This document shows positions 24,926 through 33,638 of a stretch of DNA of 64,000 bases, piece after piece. The stretch spans positions 1,424,501 to 1,488,500 of the forward strand of contig CP072107.1 of NCBI GenBank assembly GCA_022870705.1, read 5' to 3'. Numbering within the stretch: the first letter of the stretch is position 1; every line of letters starts with the position of its first letter. A program made the translations under genes and the position numbers. Below the pieces are notes generated by a model. It was not told where the DNA came from, ran no database searches, and worked only from the letters and a program-made list of their open reading frames with translations. This DNA is from Oscillospiraceae bacterium CM (GTDB lineage: Bacteria; Bacillota; Clostridia; Oscillospirales; Oscillospiraceae).

Positions 24926-25396
24926 GTGAAGGTCCGTATTGAGCTTGTCGAGCAGTCAGCCGACGAGGAAGTGCTCATCCGCTGCGGCCGCGTGGACGAC
25001 ACCATCATGAAAATTCACCGGTACATCCAAAGCGAGACGCAGCCTGGCGCCAAGCTGACCTTTTACAAGGACAACGAGGAGTTCTACTTCCCGCTGGAAG
25101 AGGTGCTGTTCTTCGAGACAGCTGGCGAACATATTTACGCCCACACGGCGACCGACGCCTACCGCATCCGGCACCGGCTGTACGAACTGGCGGAAATGCT
25201 GCCAAGTGATTTCGTGCGTGCGTCGAAGTCGACGATCATTAACGCCCGGCAGGTTTACTCGATCACGCGCAATCTCACGGCCTCAAGCCTCGTCCGCTTC
25301 GCCGGGAGCCATAAACAGGTTTACGTCTCGCGCAATTATTATAAAGCGCTGCGCCTGCGGCTCAGTCCCAGCCGGGGCGGCGCGCCGTCCGGCTAG
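24926..25396 (+). CDS. LytTR-domain transcriptional regulator
   Basis: 156 residues. Residues 1-45 are an N-terminal alpha/beta segment without recognisable receiver function; residues 46-145 are a LytTR domain (DNEEFYFPLEEVLFFETAGEHIYAHT, FVRASKSTIINARQV). Translation starts at GTG, preceded by GGAGGTG. It is followed by a LiaF-like membrane protein, a common pair in which the membrane protein senses the envelope and the LytTR protein regulates its own operon. It is also divergent from the glycan operon and so may regulate it. Confidence 0.88.
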   Translation: MKVRIELVEQSADEEVLIRCGRVDDTIMKIHRYIQSETQPGAKLTFYKDNEEFYFPLEEVLFFETAGEHIYAHTATDAYRIRHRLYELAEMLPSDFVRASKSTIINARQVYSITRNLTASSLVRFAGSHKQVYVSRNYYKALRLRLSPSRGGAPSG

Positions 25397-25455
25397 GACG
25401 GCATTGAAAACATCTATTCATTTCACTATATGACGTATGACAGAAAGGAGTCATC

Positions 25456-26166
25456 ATGAAACACAACAATTGGTTCTGGGGCGTCTTCTTTGTACTGGCG
25501 GCCGTCTTTGTCGTTGCCAGCCAAATTCTCTCGTTTACCCAGATCGGCTTTCTCAGCATCCTGGCGACCGTTTTACTCGCGGCCGTTTTTATCCAGAGCC
25601 TCGTGAAACTCAACTACTTCGGTGCTTTTCTCTCGCTGGCGCTGGCGTACCTCATTTATCAGCAGCCCTTGGGATTGTATTTCATCTCCCCCTGGCTTTT
25701 AATCCTAGCCGCCGTGCTCGTTAGTATCGGCTTTCACATCATTTTCCGCAAACACTCGAAACCACCGTGCTGCACCAGCTACGCGCACCATGGCGAGGCA
25801 CATTACGAGACGGTTGAAGACATCGACGACAACAACCCGAGCGTCAGGGTCTCATTCGGCGCTTCCAGCAAATATCTGCATGCCAATGCTTTGAAGACGG
25901 GTCAGTTTTCTGTATCCTTCGGCGCGCTGGACGTCTATTTTGATCAGGTGCAGCTTGACCTCGAGGGCGCCCAACTCTTCTTGGACTGCAGTTTTGGTGC
26001 TATCAAGCTCTATTTCCCGAAAACATGGCACATCGTTGACAGCCTGAGCGCCAGCCTTGGCGGCGTCTCAAACGATACGCGCTTTAGCAAACCGGGTCCA
26101 GGTGCGCCGACCGTCACCCTGACGGGCAATGTTTCGCTCGGCGGCGTTGAAATCTACTACGTGTAA
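25456..26166 (+). CDS. LiaF-like membrane protein (cell-wall stress sensor type)
   Basis: 236 residues. Four hydrophobic segments within residues 5-95 are followed by a soluble C-terminal domain of beta character with repeated SFGA and SLGG motifs (VRVSFGASSKYL, VSFGALDVYF, CSFGAIKLYF, ASLGGVSND, VSLGGVEIYYV), as in the DUF2154/LiaF_C fold. Start supported by AGAAAGGAG. Likely the sensor or modulator partner of the LytTR regulator upstream. Confidence 0.82.
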   Translation: MKHNNWFWGVFFVLAAVFVVASQILSFTQIGFLSILATVLLAAVFIQSLVKLNYFGAFLSLALAYLIYQQPLGLYFISPWLLILAAVLVSIGFHIIFRKHSKPPCCTSYAHHGEAHYETVEDIDDNNPSVRVSFGASSKYLHANALKTGQFSVSFGALDVYFDQVQLDLEGAQLFLDCSFGAIKLYFPKTWHIVDSLSASLGGVSNDTRFSKPGPGAPTVTLTGNVSLGGVEIYYV

Positions 26167-26256
26167 TCCGCTGTATTAAATTATGTCCTGAAATGCGGCG
26201 CCGCCGGGGAGCCGCCGCGTTTATTTGCCCGGCGGCGGCGACTGTGAGGAACCCTT

Positions 26257-27504
26257 ATGACAAACCGCGAAAAGCTTTGGACACCCGGATTTCTCGTTTT
26301 ATGGCAGAGCCAGCTTGTTTCAACCGTCGGAGACGCCGTCTATGCCATCGCGCTTGGCTTCTGGGTGCTGGCAACGACGGGGTCGACGGCGCTGATGGGC
26401 ATGTTGATGGCCGCCTCCACGCTGCCGGGCGTCCTCGTCTCCCCGTTTGCCGGTGTGCTCGTCGACCGGTCAAATAAAAAGCGCCTGATGATTGCGATGG
26501 ATCTCATCCGCGGCGTCGCCATCGTCCTTTTGGCGGCAGCGTCCTTGTTGGGCGTCATCAGAATCTGGATGGTTTTCGCCGCGGGGATTGTTTTGAGCCT
26601 CTGCGGGGCTGTTTTCACACCGGGCGTGCAATCATCCGTCCCCGATATTGTCCCGAAATCGAAGATATCCAACGCCAACGCCGCGTTCTCGGTCGTCCTC
26701 ACAGGGGCAAACCTCATCGGCAACGCCGGGGGCGGCTTTTTATATCAGGCGCTCGGGGCACCAATGCTTTTTCTAGCAAACGGCCTGTCGTACCTGTTTT
26801 CAGGCGTCTGTCTGCCATTTGTCAAAATCCCCAGCGTTCGTCATATCGAAAAGCCGCATTTCTGGAAGGATATGGCCGATGGCTTTGCTTATATGTGGCG
26901 CCTTGTGGGTCTGCGGCTGATTCTTGTCATCGCGGCGCTTATTAACTTTTTTTCCTTTGTCGCCATCACCCTGATTCTGCCGTACTGTCAGTTTAACCCG
27001 CACCTCGGCGCCGTGGCCTACGGTGTTTTGATGGCGTGCTTTATGGGCGGCGCCGTTGCCGGTTTCACCGCCCTCTCCATTTTCTGTTTCAAACCGCAGC
27101 ACAAGATGGCGGTTTTCATTGTCTCAAATTTTTGCTGCTATGTCTTTCTCATCATTGCCGTTAATCAGCCGAATCTCGTTGTCATGGCTGTTTTACTCGT
27201 CGTTGCCGGGGCGGCTAACGCCGCCATGAATGTTTTGATGGTGTCGACCGTTCAGGCGTCGACACCGGCGGCACTGCGCGGCAAGGTAATGTCGTTCATG
27301 CGCATGACGACGACGGGCTTGACGCCCTTTGCGATGGCGCTGGCTGGTGTGCTCGGCGGGTTTTTGCCGCTTCGGCTTATTATCACAGGGGCCTTCGCCT
27401 GCGGCCTGCTTGTGTCCTTACCGGCATATTTTTCGAAGCCCTTCAGAGCCTTCTTATCAGCCGAGGATCTGGCCAAAGCCTGCCTGAATGCCCAGAAAGC
27501 GTGA
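26257..27504 (+). CDS. MFS exporter (MefA/macrolide-efflux-like)
   Basis: 415 residues with 12 predicted membrane helices. LWQSQLVSTVGDAVYAIALGFWVL and LPGVLVSPFAGVLVDRSNKKRLMIAMDLIRG (loop 2-3 motif A region) are typical of the MefA/EntS branch of the major facilitator superfamily. Substrate not predictable. GTGAGGAA precedes the ATG. A GC-rich inverted repeat (26194-26220) between the LiaF-like gene and this one may be a weak terminator. Confidence 0.88.
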   Translation: MTNREKLWTPGFLVLWQSQLVSTVGDAVYAIALGFWVLATTGSTALMGMLMAASTLPGVLVSPFAGVLVDRSNKKRLMIAMDLIRGVAIVLLAAASLLGVIRIWMVFAAGIVLSLCGAVFTPGVQSSVPDIVPKSKISNANAAFSVVLTGANLIGNAGGGFLYQALGAPMLFLANGLSYLFSGVCLPFVKIPSVRHIEKPHFWKDMADGFAYMWRLVGLRLILVIAALINFFSFVAITLILPYCQFNPHLGAVAYGVLMACFMGGAVAGFTALSIFCFKPQHKMAVFIVSNFCCYVFLIIAVNQPNLVVMAVLLVVAGAANAAMNVLMVSTVQASTPAALRGKVMSFMRMTTTGLTPFAMALAGVLGGFLPLRLIITGAFACGLLVSLPAYFSKPFRAFLSAEDLAKACLNAQKA

Positions 27505-27530
27505 GCAATGCACTGTATGGTGAAAACAGC

Positions 27531-27559
27531 TTGACGTTATATTCAAAATATGTTAAAAT
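27531..27559 (+). promoter_or_regulatory. Promoter of the cobalamin-riboswitch operon
   Basis: TTGACG (27531-27536), 17-bp spacer, TAAAAT (27554-27559). Confidence 0.75.
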
Positions 27560-27587
27560 GCCGTCAAAATGAATAGCTTGTGTCTGT

Positions 27588-27770
27588 GCACACTTTGTGC
27601 CGGTAAGAAATTGCCGAGGGAACGCGGATGTAAATTCCGGACTATCCCAGTAACCGTGAAGCGGACGAGAGGGCAGCATGTCACTGTCAAACGACGGGAA
27701 GACGCCCTAGTAGGATGATGCTAAGTCGGGAGACCTGCTTACACATGAACACCCTGGGTTTGGGATTAAG
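27588..27770 (+). promoter_or_regulatory. Cobalamin (B12) riboswitch
   Basis: Contains GCCGAGGGAACGCGG, GACGGGAAGACGCC, and the B12-box region GATGCTAAGTCGGGAGACCTGC, in the order and spacing of adenosylcobalamin riboswitches. It lies between a sigma-A promoter and a terminator, upstream of a corrinoid transporter, and should switch the operon off when cobalamin is abundant. Confidence 0.92.
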
Positions 27771-27800
27771 CTAGACATAGGCCTTGCTATGTTTATTTGA

Positions 27801-27835
27801 GTCGCTCCTCAAACTGGGGGGAGCGGCTTTTTTGT
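27801..27835 (+). terminator. Expression-platform terminator of the cobalamin riboswitch
   Basis: GTCGCTCC (27801-27808) pairs with GGAGCGGC (27820-27827), followed by six T residues. It lies about 45 nt before the btuF-like start. Confidence 0.88.
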
Positions 27836-27880
27836 GCTCCTTTCTCTATTCATTTCCAATTTTGAAAGGGGAACCAATTA

Positions 27881-28849
27881 ATGAAAAAAGTAACGGCAAT
27901 CCTTGTGGCAGCACTTCTCCTTGTATCCTTATCCGCCTGCTCCCTGTTCGCCCCCAAAAAAGACAACGCGGCCACATCGACGACAATCACCGTCAAAGAC
28001 ATGACGGACCGCTCTGTCACCTTTGACAAACCGGCCGAAAAAATCGTCGTCATTACCCCCTCCGACTGTGAAATTCTTTACGCGCTTGGCGCCGGGAATA
28101 CAGTCGTCGGCCGCGGTGAATACTGCGATTATCCGGCTGAGGTGTCCAGCGTGACATCCGTTCAGTCCGGAAGCAACACGAATATTGAAGAAGTCATCGC
28201 GCTCGACCCAGATGTCGTCATCATGAGCACAATGGCGCAGACATCCGATCAGGTCAAATCGTTTGAAGACGCCGGTATCAAGGTTATCATGACGGATGCC
28301 AAAACAATTGATGATGTCTATACGGCTATCACACTGATTGGCCAGGTTGTCGGCAAGAACACTGAGGCAACAGCCCTTGTCAGCAACATGAAAAAGACCT
28401 TTGACGACCTTAAGGCAAAGGTTCAGGCAAACGGCTCGGCAAATGTCGGCAAGTCGATTTACTTCGAGGTCTCCCCGCTTCAATACGGCCTGTATACAGC
28501 TGGTAACGGCGTGTATATGGACGAGATTGCAACAATTCTCGGTCTGAAGAATATCTTTGCCGATACAGCGGGCTGGGCAGAGGTCAGCGAGGAGCAGGTT
28601 ATCGAGCGCAACCCAGACTTCATCGTGACAACGGCGATGTCTTACGACGGCTCACCCAACCCGATTGACGAAATTCTCGGCCGCAAGGGCTGGGAAAACA
28701 TCAGCGCCGTTATGAACAAGGCGATCTATAATGCCGACACAAATTCCAGCGCGCTTATGCATCCCGGTCCGCGTCTTGCAGAGGCGGCAACGGAGCTTTA
28801 CAACTTCATCTACGGCGGCACGGACAGCACCCCGACGCCTGCCAACTAA
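27881..28849 (+). CDS. btuF: Corrinoid ABC-transporter substrate-binding lipoprotein (BtuF-like)
   Basis: 322 residues. The lipoprotein signal ends in LSAC (Cys20). The mature protein is a class-III binding protein with VTFDKPAEKIVVITPSDCEILYALGAGNTVVGR and LDPDVVIMST, two lobes joined by a helix. This family binds iron-siderophores or B12; the B12 riboswitch upstream and cbiZ downstream indicate cobalamin or cobinamide. GAAAGGGGA precedes the ATG. Confidence 0.9.
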   Translation: MKKVTAILVAALLLVSLSACSLFAPKKDNAATSTTITVKDMTDRSVTFDKPAEKIVVITPSDCEILYALGAGNTVVGRGEYCDYPAEVSSVTSVQSGSNTNIEEVIALDPDVVIMSTMAQTSDQVKSFEDAGIKVIMTDAKTIDDVYTAITLIGQVVGKNTEATALVSNMKKTFDDLKAKVQANGSANVGKSIYFEVSPLQYGLYTAGNGVYMDEIATILGLKNIFADTAGWAEVSEEQVIERNPDFIVTTAMSYDGSPNPIDEILGRKGWENISAVMNKAIYNADTNSSALMHPGPRLAEAATELYNFIYGGTDSTPTPAN

Positions 28850-28863
28850 ACATCCCTCCAGCG

Positions 28864-28890
28864 GAAAGGGGACGCATGCCGTCCCCTTTC
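28864..28890 (+). terminator. Intercistronic hairpin between btuF and btuC
   Basis: GAAAGGGGAC (28864-28873) pairs with GTCCCCTTTC (28881-28890), tail ATTCCTTTT. It may partly terminate or stabilise the btuF message so that more binding protein than permease is made. Confidence 0.6.
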
Positions 28891-28937
28891 ATTCCTTTTC
28901 GCGGCTCTTGGCTAAAATACTGACCGGAATGGTGTCT

Positions 28938-29975
28938 ATGAAAACACAAACACGGCCGGAAGGCTTTCGTCCCATTGAATACGTTATTTTTGCCGCCGTC
29001 ACCTTTATGGTGATGGTCATCTGCGTCGCGGTCGGCAGCGTCTATATCCCCATCAAGGACACGATGACAGCTATATGGAACTCGATTTTCAGCCTGCCTG
29101 TCCCCGAGGGCATCTCACAGGCCGTCATCGTCTTCGTCCGGCTGCCGCGCGTTTTGGCCGTCGCACTCGTCGGCGCGGCCCTCTCACTATGCGGCGCGGC
29201 CATACAAGGCCTTCTGCGAAACCCGCTGGCCGATGCCTCCACCATGGGCGTCTCGTCCGGCGCTGGCGTGGGCGCTGTTTTATTCCTCGCCTTCGGCGTC
29301 GCCATACCCGGTGTCTCCGGCTTTGGGACGATGGTTTGCGCCATGGTTTTTGCGTTTTTGTCGATTCTCATCATTCTGGCGCTGGCCAGCAAAGTCGACT
29401 ACTCTTTTTCCACAAACACGATTATTCTCATCGGTCTCATATACACGATGTTTGCCAGCTCCGTCATCAGTCTCGTTGTGACCTTTTCCGGCGATAACGT
29501 CCACACGATTATCAACTGGCTGATGGGGTCTCTCGCCGGGTCGAAATATAAAGAGGTTTTTATCCTGCTAGTCGCCCTTCTGATCTTTGGAGCGGTTTTA
29601 TTATTCTTCGCCCGGGAGCTCAACGCCTTCGCCGTCGGCGAGGATAACGCCCGGACGATCGGTATCAGCGTCAAGCGCTCGAAATACATCATTCTCATTG
29701 CTGTCTCCGCACTCATCGGCATCTGCGTCTCCATTGGCGGTACGATTGCCTTTGTCGGGCTAGTCATCCCGCATATGACACGCATGATCGTCGGGCCGAA
29801 TCATAAGCGGCTTTTGCCGGCTTCTCTCTTCTCCGGCGCGTCGTTTTTGATGCTGGCCGACCTTTTGGCGCGGACGCTTCTGAATCCCCGCGAGCTGCCC
29901 ATTGGCGTTGTCACGTCGTTTTTCGGGGCATTTGCATTTATCTTTATATTCTATCGGGCAAGAAAGGCAAAATGA
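28938..29975 (+). CDS. btuC: Corrinoid ABC-transporter permease (FecCD/BtuC family)
   Basis: 345 residues with about ten membrane helices. RLPRVLAVALVGAALSLCGAAIQGLLRNPLADASTMGVSSGAG is the BtuC/FhuB signature, and the ATPase-contacting loop precedes GTIAFVGLVIPHMTRMIVGPNHK. The frame is open back to 28731 but overlaps btuF; ATG 28938 (MKTQTRPEG) gives family length. An in-frame ATG nine bases earlier is equally possible; ribosome binding sites are weak for both. Confidence 0.9.
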   Translation: MKTQTRPEGFRPIEYVIFAAVTFMVMVICVAVGSVYIPIKDTMTAIWNSIFSLPVPEGISQAVIVFVRLPRVLAVALVGAALSLCGAAIQGLLRNPLADASTMGVSSGAGVGAVLFLAFGVAIPGVSGFGTMVCAMVFAFLSILIILALASKVDYSFSTNTIILIGLIYTMFASSVISLVVTFSGDNVHTIINWLMGSLAGSKYKEVFILLVALLIFGAVLLFFARELNAFAVGEDNARTIGISVKRSKYIILIAVSALIGICVSIGGTIAFVGLVIPHMTRMIVGPNHKRLLPASLFSGASFLMLADLLARTLLNPRELPIGVVTSFFGAFAFIFIFYRARKAK

Positions 29976-29978
29976 GGC

Positions 29979-30743
29979 ATGCTTAACGTTAAAAATCTCA
30001 CTGTTCAATTTGGCAGCCTCAAAATCGTCGATGACCTGAATTTTGAGGTCCGGCCACAGGAGTGGCTGATGCTCGTCGGGCCGAATGGTGCCGGCAAAAG
30101 CACTGTTGTCTCCGCTGTTTCGCAGCTGATTTCCTATAACGGCAGCGTATTGTTTGAAGGAACAGACCTGTCCAAGCTGAAACCTAAAAAGGCGGCAAAG
30201 CTTTTCGGCGTTTTAACGCAAAACCACACCGTCGGCTACTCTTTCACCGTTGAGGAGGTCGTCCGGCTCGGGCGGTACGCGTATTCAACCGGCTTCTTCG
30301 GCGAATTGAGCACAGAAGACAAGCAGAAGATTGACGACGCCATCGCCATCACCGGCATGGAACGATACAGAAAACAGTCTGTCTTGACACTCTCCGGCGG
30401 CGAGCTGCAGCGGGCATTTCTCGCACAGCTTTTAGCGCAAGACCCGCGTCTATTAATCTTGGACGAGCCGACAAATCACCTGGACCTTGTTTTTCAAAAG
30501 CAAATCTTTGAACTCGTCCGAACGTGGTTGAAAACGCCGGGCAGAGCCGTTGTCTCCGTTGTGCACGATTTAAACCTCGCCAAGGCTTATGGCACGCACG
30601 CCGTTCTGCTCGACAAGGGGCGCATCGTTGCCAAGGGCGACGTCGGCACCGTTTTGTCGCCCGAAAATCTCAACGACGTCTACAGCATGGATGTCTGTGC
30701 GTGGATGCGCCAGCTGCTCTCGCAGTGGGAAAAGGGGCGCTGA
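29979..30743 (+). CDS. btuD: Corrinoid ABC-transporter ATPase (BtuD-like)
   Basis: 254 residues. Walker A GPNGAGKST (about 34-42), Q-loop LTQNHT, signature LSGGELQRAFLAQ (about 137), Walker B RLLILDEPTNHLD and the H-switch in VVHDLNLA. It starts three bases after the permease stop. Energises import by BtuC with BtuF. Confidence 0.92.
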   Translation: MLNVKNLTVQFGSLKIVDDLNFEVRPQEWLMLVGPNGAGKSTVVSAVSQLISYNGSVLFEGTDLSKLKPKKAAKLFGVLTQNHTVGYSFTVEEVVRLGRYAYSTGFFGELSTEDKQKIDDAIAITGMERYRKQSVLTLSGGELQRAFLAQLLAQDPRLLILDEPTNHLDLVFQKQIFELVRTWLKTPGRAVVSVVHDLNLAKAYGTHAVLLDKGRIVAKGDVGTVLSPENLNDVYSMDVCAWMRQLLSQWEKGR

Positions 30744-30744
30744 G

Positions 30745-31791
30745 ATGGTTATTCACGCCTTTCAAAACGGGGACACGCTGGAGCGTCAGGACCGCGCGCT
30801 GATTGCCCGCTTTCACGGGGAGCGGCGCGTTTTGAGCACGTCCGTCTTAAACGGTGGCTGCCGCGATAACCTGCAAGCCGCCTTTAACCATGACTGCAAG
30901 CATAACGGCGTTAAAAACACGCCTTTAAAAGCGCCGACGTATGAAGCGCACCTGGCGCTTATCGCCGAGGAGTTCGGGCTTGACGCCCATTTTGCAACCG
31001 GCCTGTCAACAGCGGCCGATATGGACAATGTCGCTGTCATCAGCGAAACATATGATGATTTGACGGTGACAGCGGCTGTGACGGGCGGGATCGATGTAAA
31101 CGGCGGACGTGTCGGCGACCCGGCGGACTGGCACGAGGGCGCCGGGGGGTGTATCCCCATCTCCGGCACCATTAACATTTTGCTTTTTATTGACGCAAAC
31201 CTGCCGGAAGGGACGCTCGCGCGCGCACTCGTCACATGCACCGAGGCCAAGACGGCGGCGCTGCAGGAGCTTCTCGCGCCGAGCCGTTATTCAACGGGCA
31301 TCGCAACAGGCTCCGGAACAGACGGCACGGTGATTGTATCAAATGCGGCATCCTCGCTGGTCCTAACGTTTGCCGGGAAGCATTCTAAGCTCGGCGAGCT
31401 CATTGGGCGCAGCGTCATGTCCGCCGTCAAAAAAGCCCTTTTTCTGCAAACGGGGCTTTGTCCCGCGCAGCAGTTTGTCGTCTTCGCCCGAACAGAGCGG
31501 TTCGGCCTGACGCGCGCACGTTTTCTTGAAAAGTACCCGGCGATTAATGTTTTGCGACTCGACACGCTTTCAAAAAGCGGTGAACTTGTTGTCATGACGT
31601 CTTTATTTGTCCATCTGCTCGACCAGCTGCAGTGGGGGCTTATCTCCCCTGCCGACGCCCAAGCCGGGGCGAAAAAGCTGCTTGAGGGTGCTTGGGATCC
31701 CGGAACGGCGGGGGATGGCGGCGTAACCGATACGCAGCAGCGGATGATTGCGGCGTTTGAAGCGGCGCTTGTGACGATGTCGGAAAAATAA
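30745..31791 (+). CDS. cbiZ: Adenosylcobinamide amidohydrolase (CbiZ)
   Basis: 348 residues, longer than the roughly 220 of a minimal CbiZ. RVLSTSVLNGGCRDNLQAAFNHD, TGLSTAADMDNVAVISETYDDLTVTAAVTGGIDVNGGRVGDPA and GTINILLFIDANLPEGTLARALVTCTEAKTAALQEL are CbiZ core motifs. The C-terminal about 100 residues have no assigned role. The enzyme removes aminopropanol from adenosylcobinamide so that salvaged corrinoid can be rebuilt with another lower ligand. ATG at 30745 follows the btuD stop by one base (TGAGATG) with GGGGCG upstream. Confidence 0.9.
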   Translation: MVIHAFQNGDTLERQDRALIARFHGERRVLSTSVLNGGCRDNLQAAFNHDCKHNGVKNTPLKAPTYEAHLALIAEEFGLDAHFATGLSTAADMDNVAVISETYDDLTVTAAVTGGIDVNGGRVGDPADWHEGAGGCIPISGTINILLFIDANLPEGTLARALVTCTEAKTAALQELLAPSRYSTGIATGSGTDGTVIVSNAASSLVLTFAGKHSKLGELIGRSVMSAVKKALFLQTGLCPAQQFVVFARTERFGLTRARFLEKYPAINVLRLDTLSKSGELVVMTSLFVHLLDQLQWGLISPADAQAGAKKLLEGAWDPGTAGDGGVTDTQQRMIAAFEAALVTMSEK

Positions 31792-31797
31792 GTGGTG

Positions 31798-32185
31798 GGA
31801 GCGGCACCATTCCCCTCATCAGTCGGCTTTGCCGACAGCTTCCCCCAGGGGAAGCCTTTGGGCGGCGGGCGAACAAAGTTCGCCCCGACGGGAGGCGAGG
31901 ATGACTTCCCCCATGGGAAGCCTTTGGGCGCTTGATAATCGCCGCAACAACATTGTTTTTGTAGGGACGGCCATTGGCCGTCCGCCGTTGCCGGATACGG
32001 GCGGCATGGAAACCCGCCCCGACGGGAGGAACAATCGTCACTCGCGGAGGCAGCAGCACGTTTAAGATTGGGTCATCATACGATGGCCCAAATTTTTCGG
32101 GATACAAAAACAAACAAGGGGCAGACACAAGGTCTGCCCCTACAGCATATCGGGCGGATATGGAATCCGCCCCCTACTGGGGTAC
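31798..32185. repeat. Cluster of dispersed hairpin repeats between cbiZ and the chagasin-like gene
   Basis: No gene. Holds GCTTCCCCCAGGGGAAGCC-type segments (31840-31860 and 31905-31925), a GGGCGAAC/GTTCGCCC hairpin (about 31868), the TAGGGACGGCCATTGGCCGTC hairpin (about 31972), GGGGCAGAC/GTCTGCCCC then TAC (about 32113-32141), and GGGCGGAT/ATCCGCCC (about 32150-32172). The same units recur at 45.9, 46.5, 53.2, 57.1-57.7 and 63.7 kb. Confidence 0.8.
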
Positions 32186-32187
32186 GA

Positions 32188-33609
32188 CTATTTGACGGTG
32201 ACGTTGTAAACAACGGTGTTGTCGGCTGTTGCTGACGCTTCGCCTTCCCAGTCTCTGTAATACTTGAAGGTAAGCGTTGCCGTTCCGGGTTTGAGCGCTC
32301 TGACGTTCCAGACTTCTGTGCCGCCAGTGCCGACGAGGTTTTGATTCGCTGGTGGCAAATATGCTTCTCCTGCCGGGGCGAGGACGCTATTATCCGAAAC
32401 CGCGAGGTGCCAGCTGTATCCGGTGGATGGGTTTGACGTTAAGGCGACGCGTCCAATATCGCCCACGGCGAGTGTGTTGTCACCGGGCCGGAGCGTGACG
32501 GGCGCATACAGAAAGCTGAATGCATCGCTGAGATACGGGCTTAAATCGCCGTAAGGCACGTTAAACTCCTGAATTCCGGCAGCGTATGGGAAGTATTCGT
32601 ACTCCTGAAAATAGAACACAGCGCCGCTGTTAGAGAGATAATAATCGGGGTCTGCTCCGACGTCCTTAAATGGGCTGAAGTCAAACTCATACAAGTCTCC
32701 CAATGCAACGCGCCGGTCGATTTCCCGCCGGATGGCCGCATTAATAAAGGCCGTATAGTCCGTCCCCGACTGCATGAGATCGGCGAAGGCCAATGCCTTC
32801 CCTGTCGCGAGGTCATACGTCAGGGATGTTTGAACCGTGGAACCGTGCGCGCCACCGGCGTATTGATAATTATAAAACACGACGCTGAGAAGGCCGTTTT
32901 GATTATACATCACGAGATAATCAAAAACCGTTTCGCACCGGTTAACCGAGCCTGTGTAGCCGTCTTTAATCGCCTGCTGCATATTAGAGGCGTTTTGCTC
33001 GCCCTCTGTGACGGCCTGATCGGCCAGATTTTTAAACGCCGCGTTCATGACCGTCTGCGCCGCGTTGTCATCCAGCCCGGAAATTTCGGGATACTGTATT
33101 GTAATCTTAAGAAATTCTTTCTCGTCGGCTGTTCTAACGGTATTGACGGTGATATTATTTTCGAGCCGACGCGTGAGCGTAACAGACCCGCTGTCATAAT
33201 GCGCATTGACTGGGATGACCGTTCCTAGAAGGCCGGAATCAATATACGTGCGGCCGGACAGCACTTGTATCCCCGCACCGCTGACAACGCCCGCGAAGAA
33301 TGCGTGGTTGTTCTTCGTGACCGTCTGACCGGTTACATCCAAAACAATCGTATCATCGCCCTTTGTGATGGTAACCGTCTGAACACCGCCGTCAGTTGAC
33401 CAGATGACGGTGTAACCGAGCGCCTCACAGACGGCGCGCACGGGCAGAAGCACTATCTGGCCGTCCAGCCGGGCCGGCGCCCCAAGTGTCATGCCGTCGA
33501 GCGTGACGGGCGCCGTGGCAGGCGCCGCCGCGCGCGCACCGACGGGGAGCATACAAGCGAGCATGCTCAGCGCCATAAGCCATCGAAGAACCTTTTTCAT
33601 CCGTGTCAC
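32188..33609 (-). CDS. Secreted protein: copper-amine-oxidase-N, DUF4163/DUF3298 and chagasin-like (I42) domains
   Basis: 473 residues. A signal peptide (to about residue 28) is followed by a Cu-amine-oxidase-N-like domain (VTLDGMTLGAPARLDGQIVLLPVRAVCEALGY), a DUF4163/DUF3298 module (about 150-365; YAGGAHGSTVQTSLTYDLATGKAL, YFQEYEYFPYAAGIQEF) and a C-terminal immunoglobulin-like domain with NPSTGYSWHL, the inhibitory-loop motif of chagasin-type cysteine-protease inhibitors. GTG 33609 and ATG 33600 are both possible starts; GGAGAGA is close to the first. It is third in a likely operon with 34424 and 33639. Confidence 0.85.
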   Translation of the reverse strand: MTRMKKVLRWLMALSMLACMLPVGARAAAPATAPVTLDGMTLGAPARLDGQIVLLPVRAVCEALGYTVIWSTDGGVQTVTITKGDDTIVLDVTGQTVTKNNHAFFAGVVSGAGIQVLSGRTYIDSGLLGTVIPVNAHYDSGSVTLTRRLENNITVNTVRTADEKEFLKITIQYPEISGLDDNAAQTVMNAAFKNLADQAVTEGEQNASNMQQAIKDGYTGSVNRCETVFDYLVMYNQNGLLSVVFYNYQYAGGAHGSTVQTSLTYDLATGKALAFADLMQSGTDYTAFINAAIRREIDRRVALGDLYEFDFSPFKDVGADPDYYLSNSGAVFYFQEYEYFPYAAGIQEFNVPYGDLSPYLSDAFSFLYAPVTLRPGDNTLAVGDIGRVALTSNPSTGYSWHLAVSDNSVLAPAGEAYLPPANQNLVGTGGTEVWNVRALKPGTATLTFKYYRDWEGEASATADNTVVYNVTVK

Positions 33610-33638
33610 ACTTCTCTCCGCCCGCGCGTTTGAGCTGA

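Noticed and set aside
31798-32185. Insertion sequence remnant between cbiZ and the chagasin-like gene
   Set aside because: No transposase fragment or flanking target duplication could be seen; only short hairpin units.
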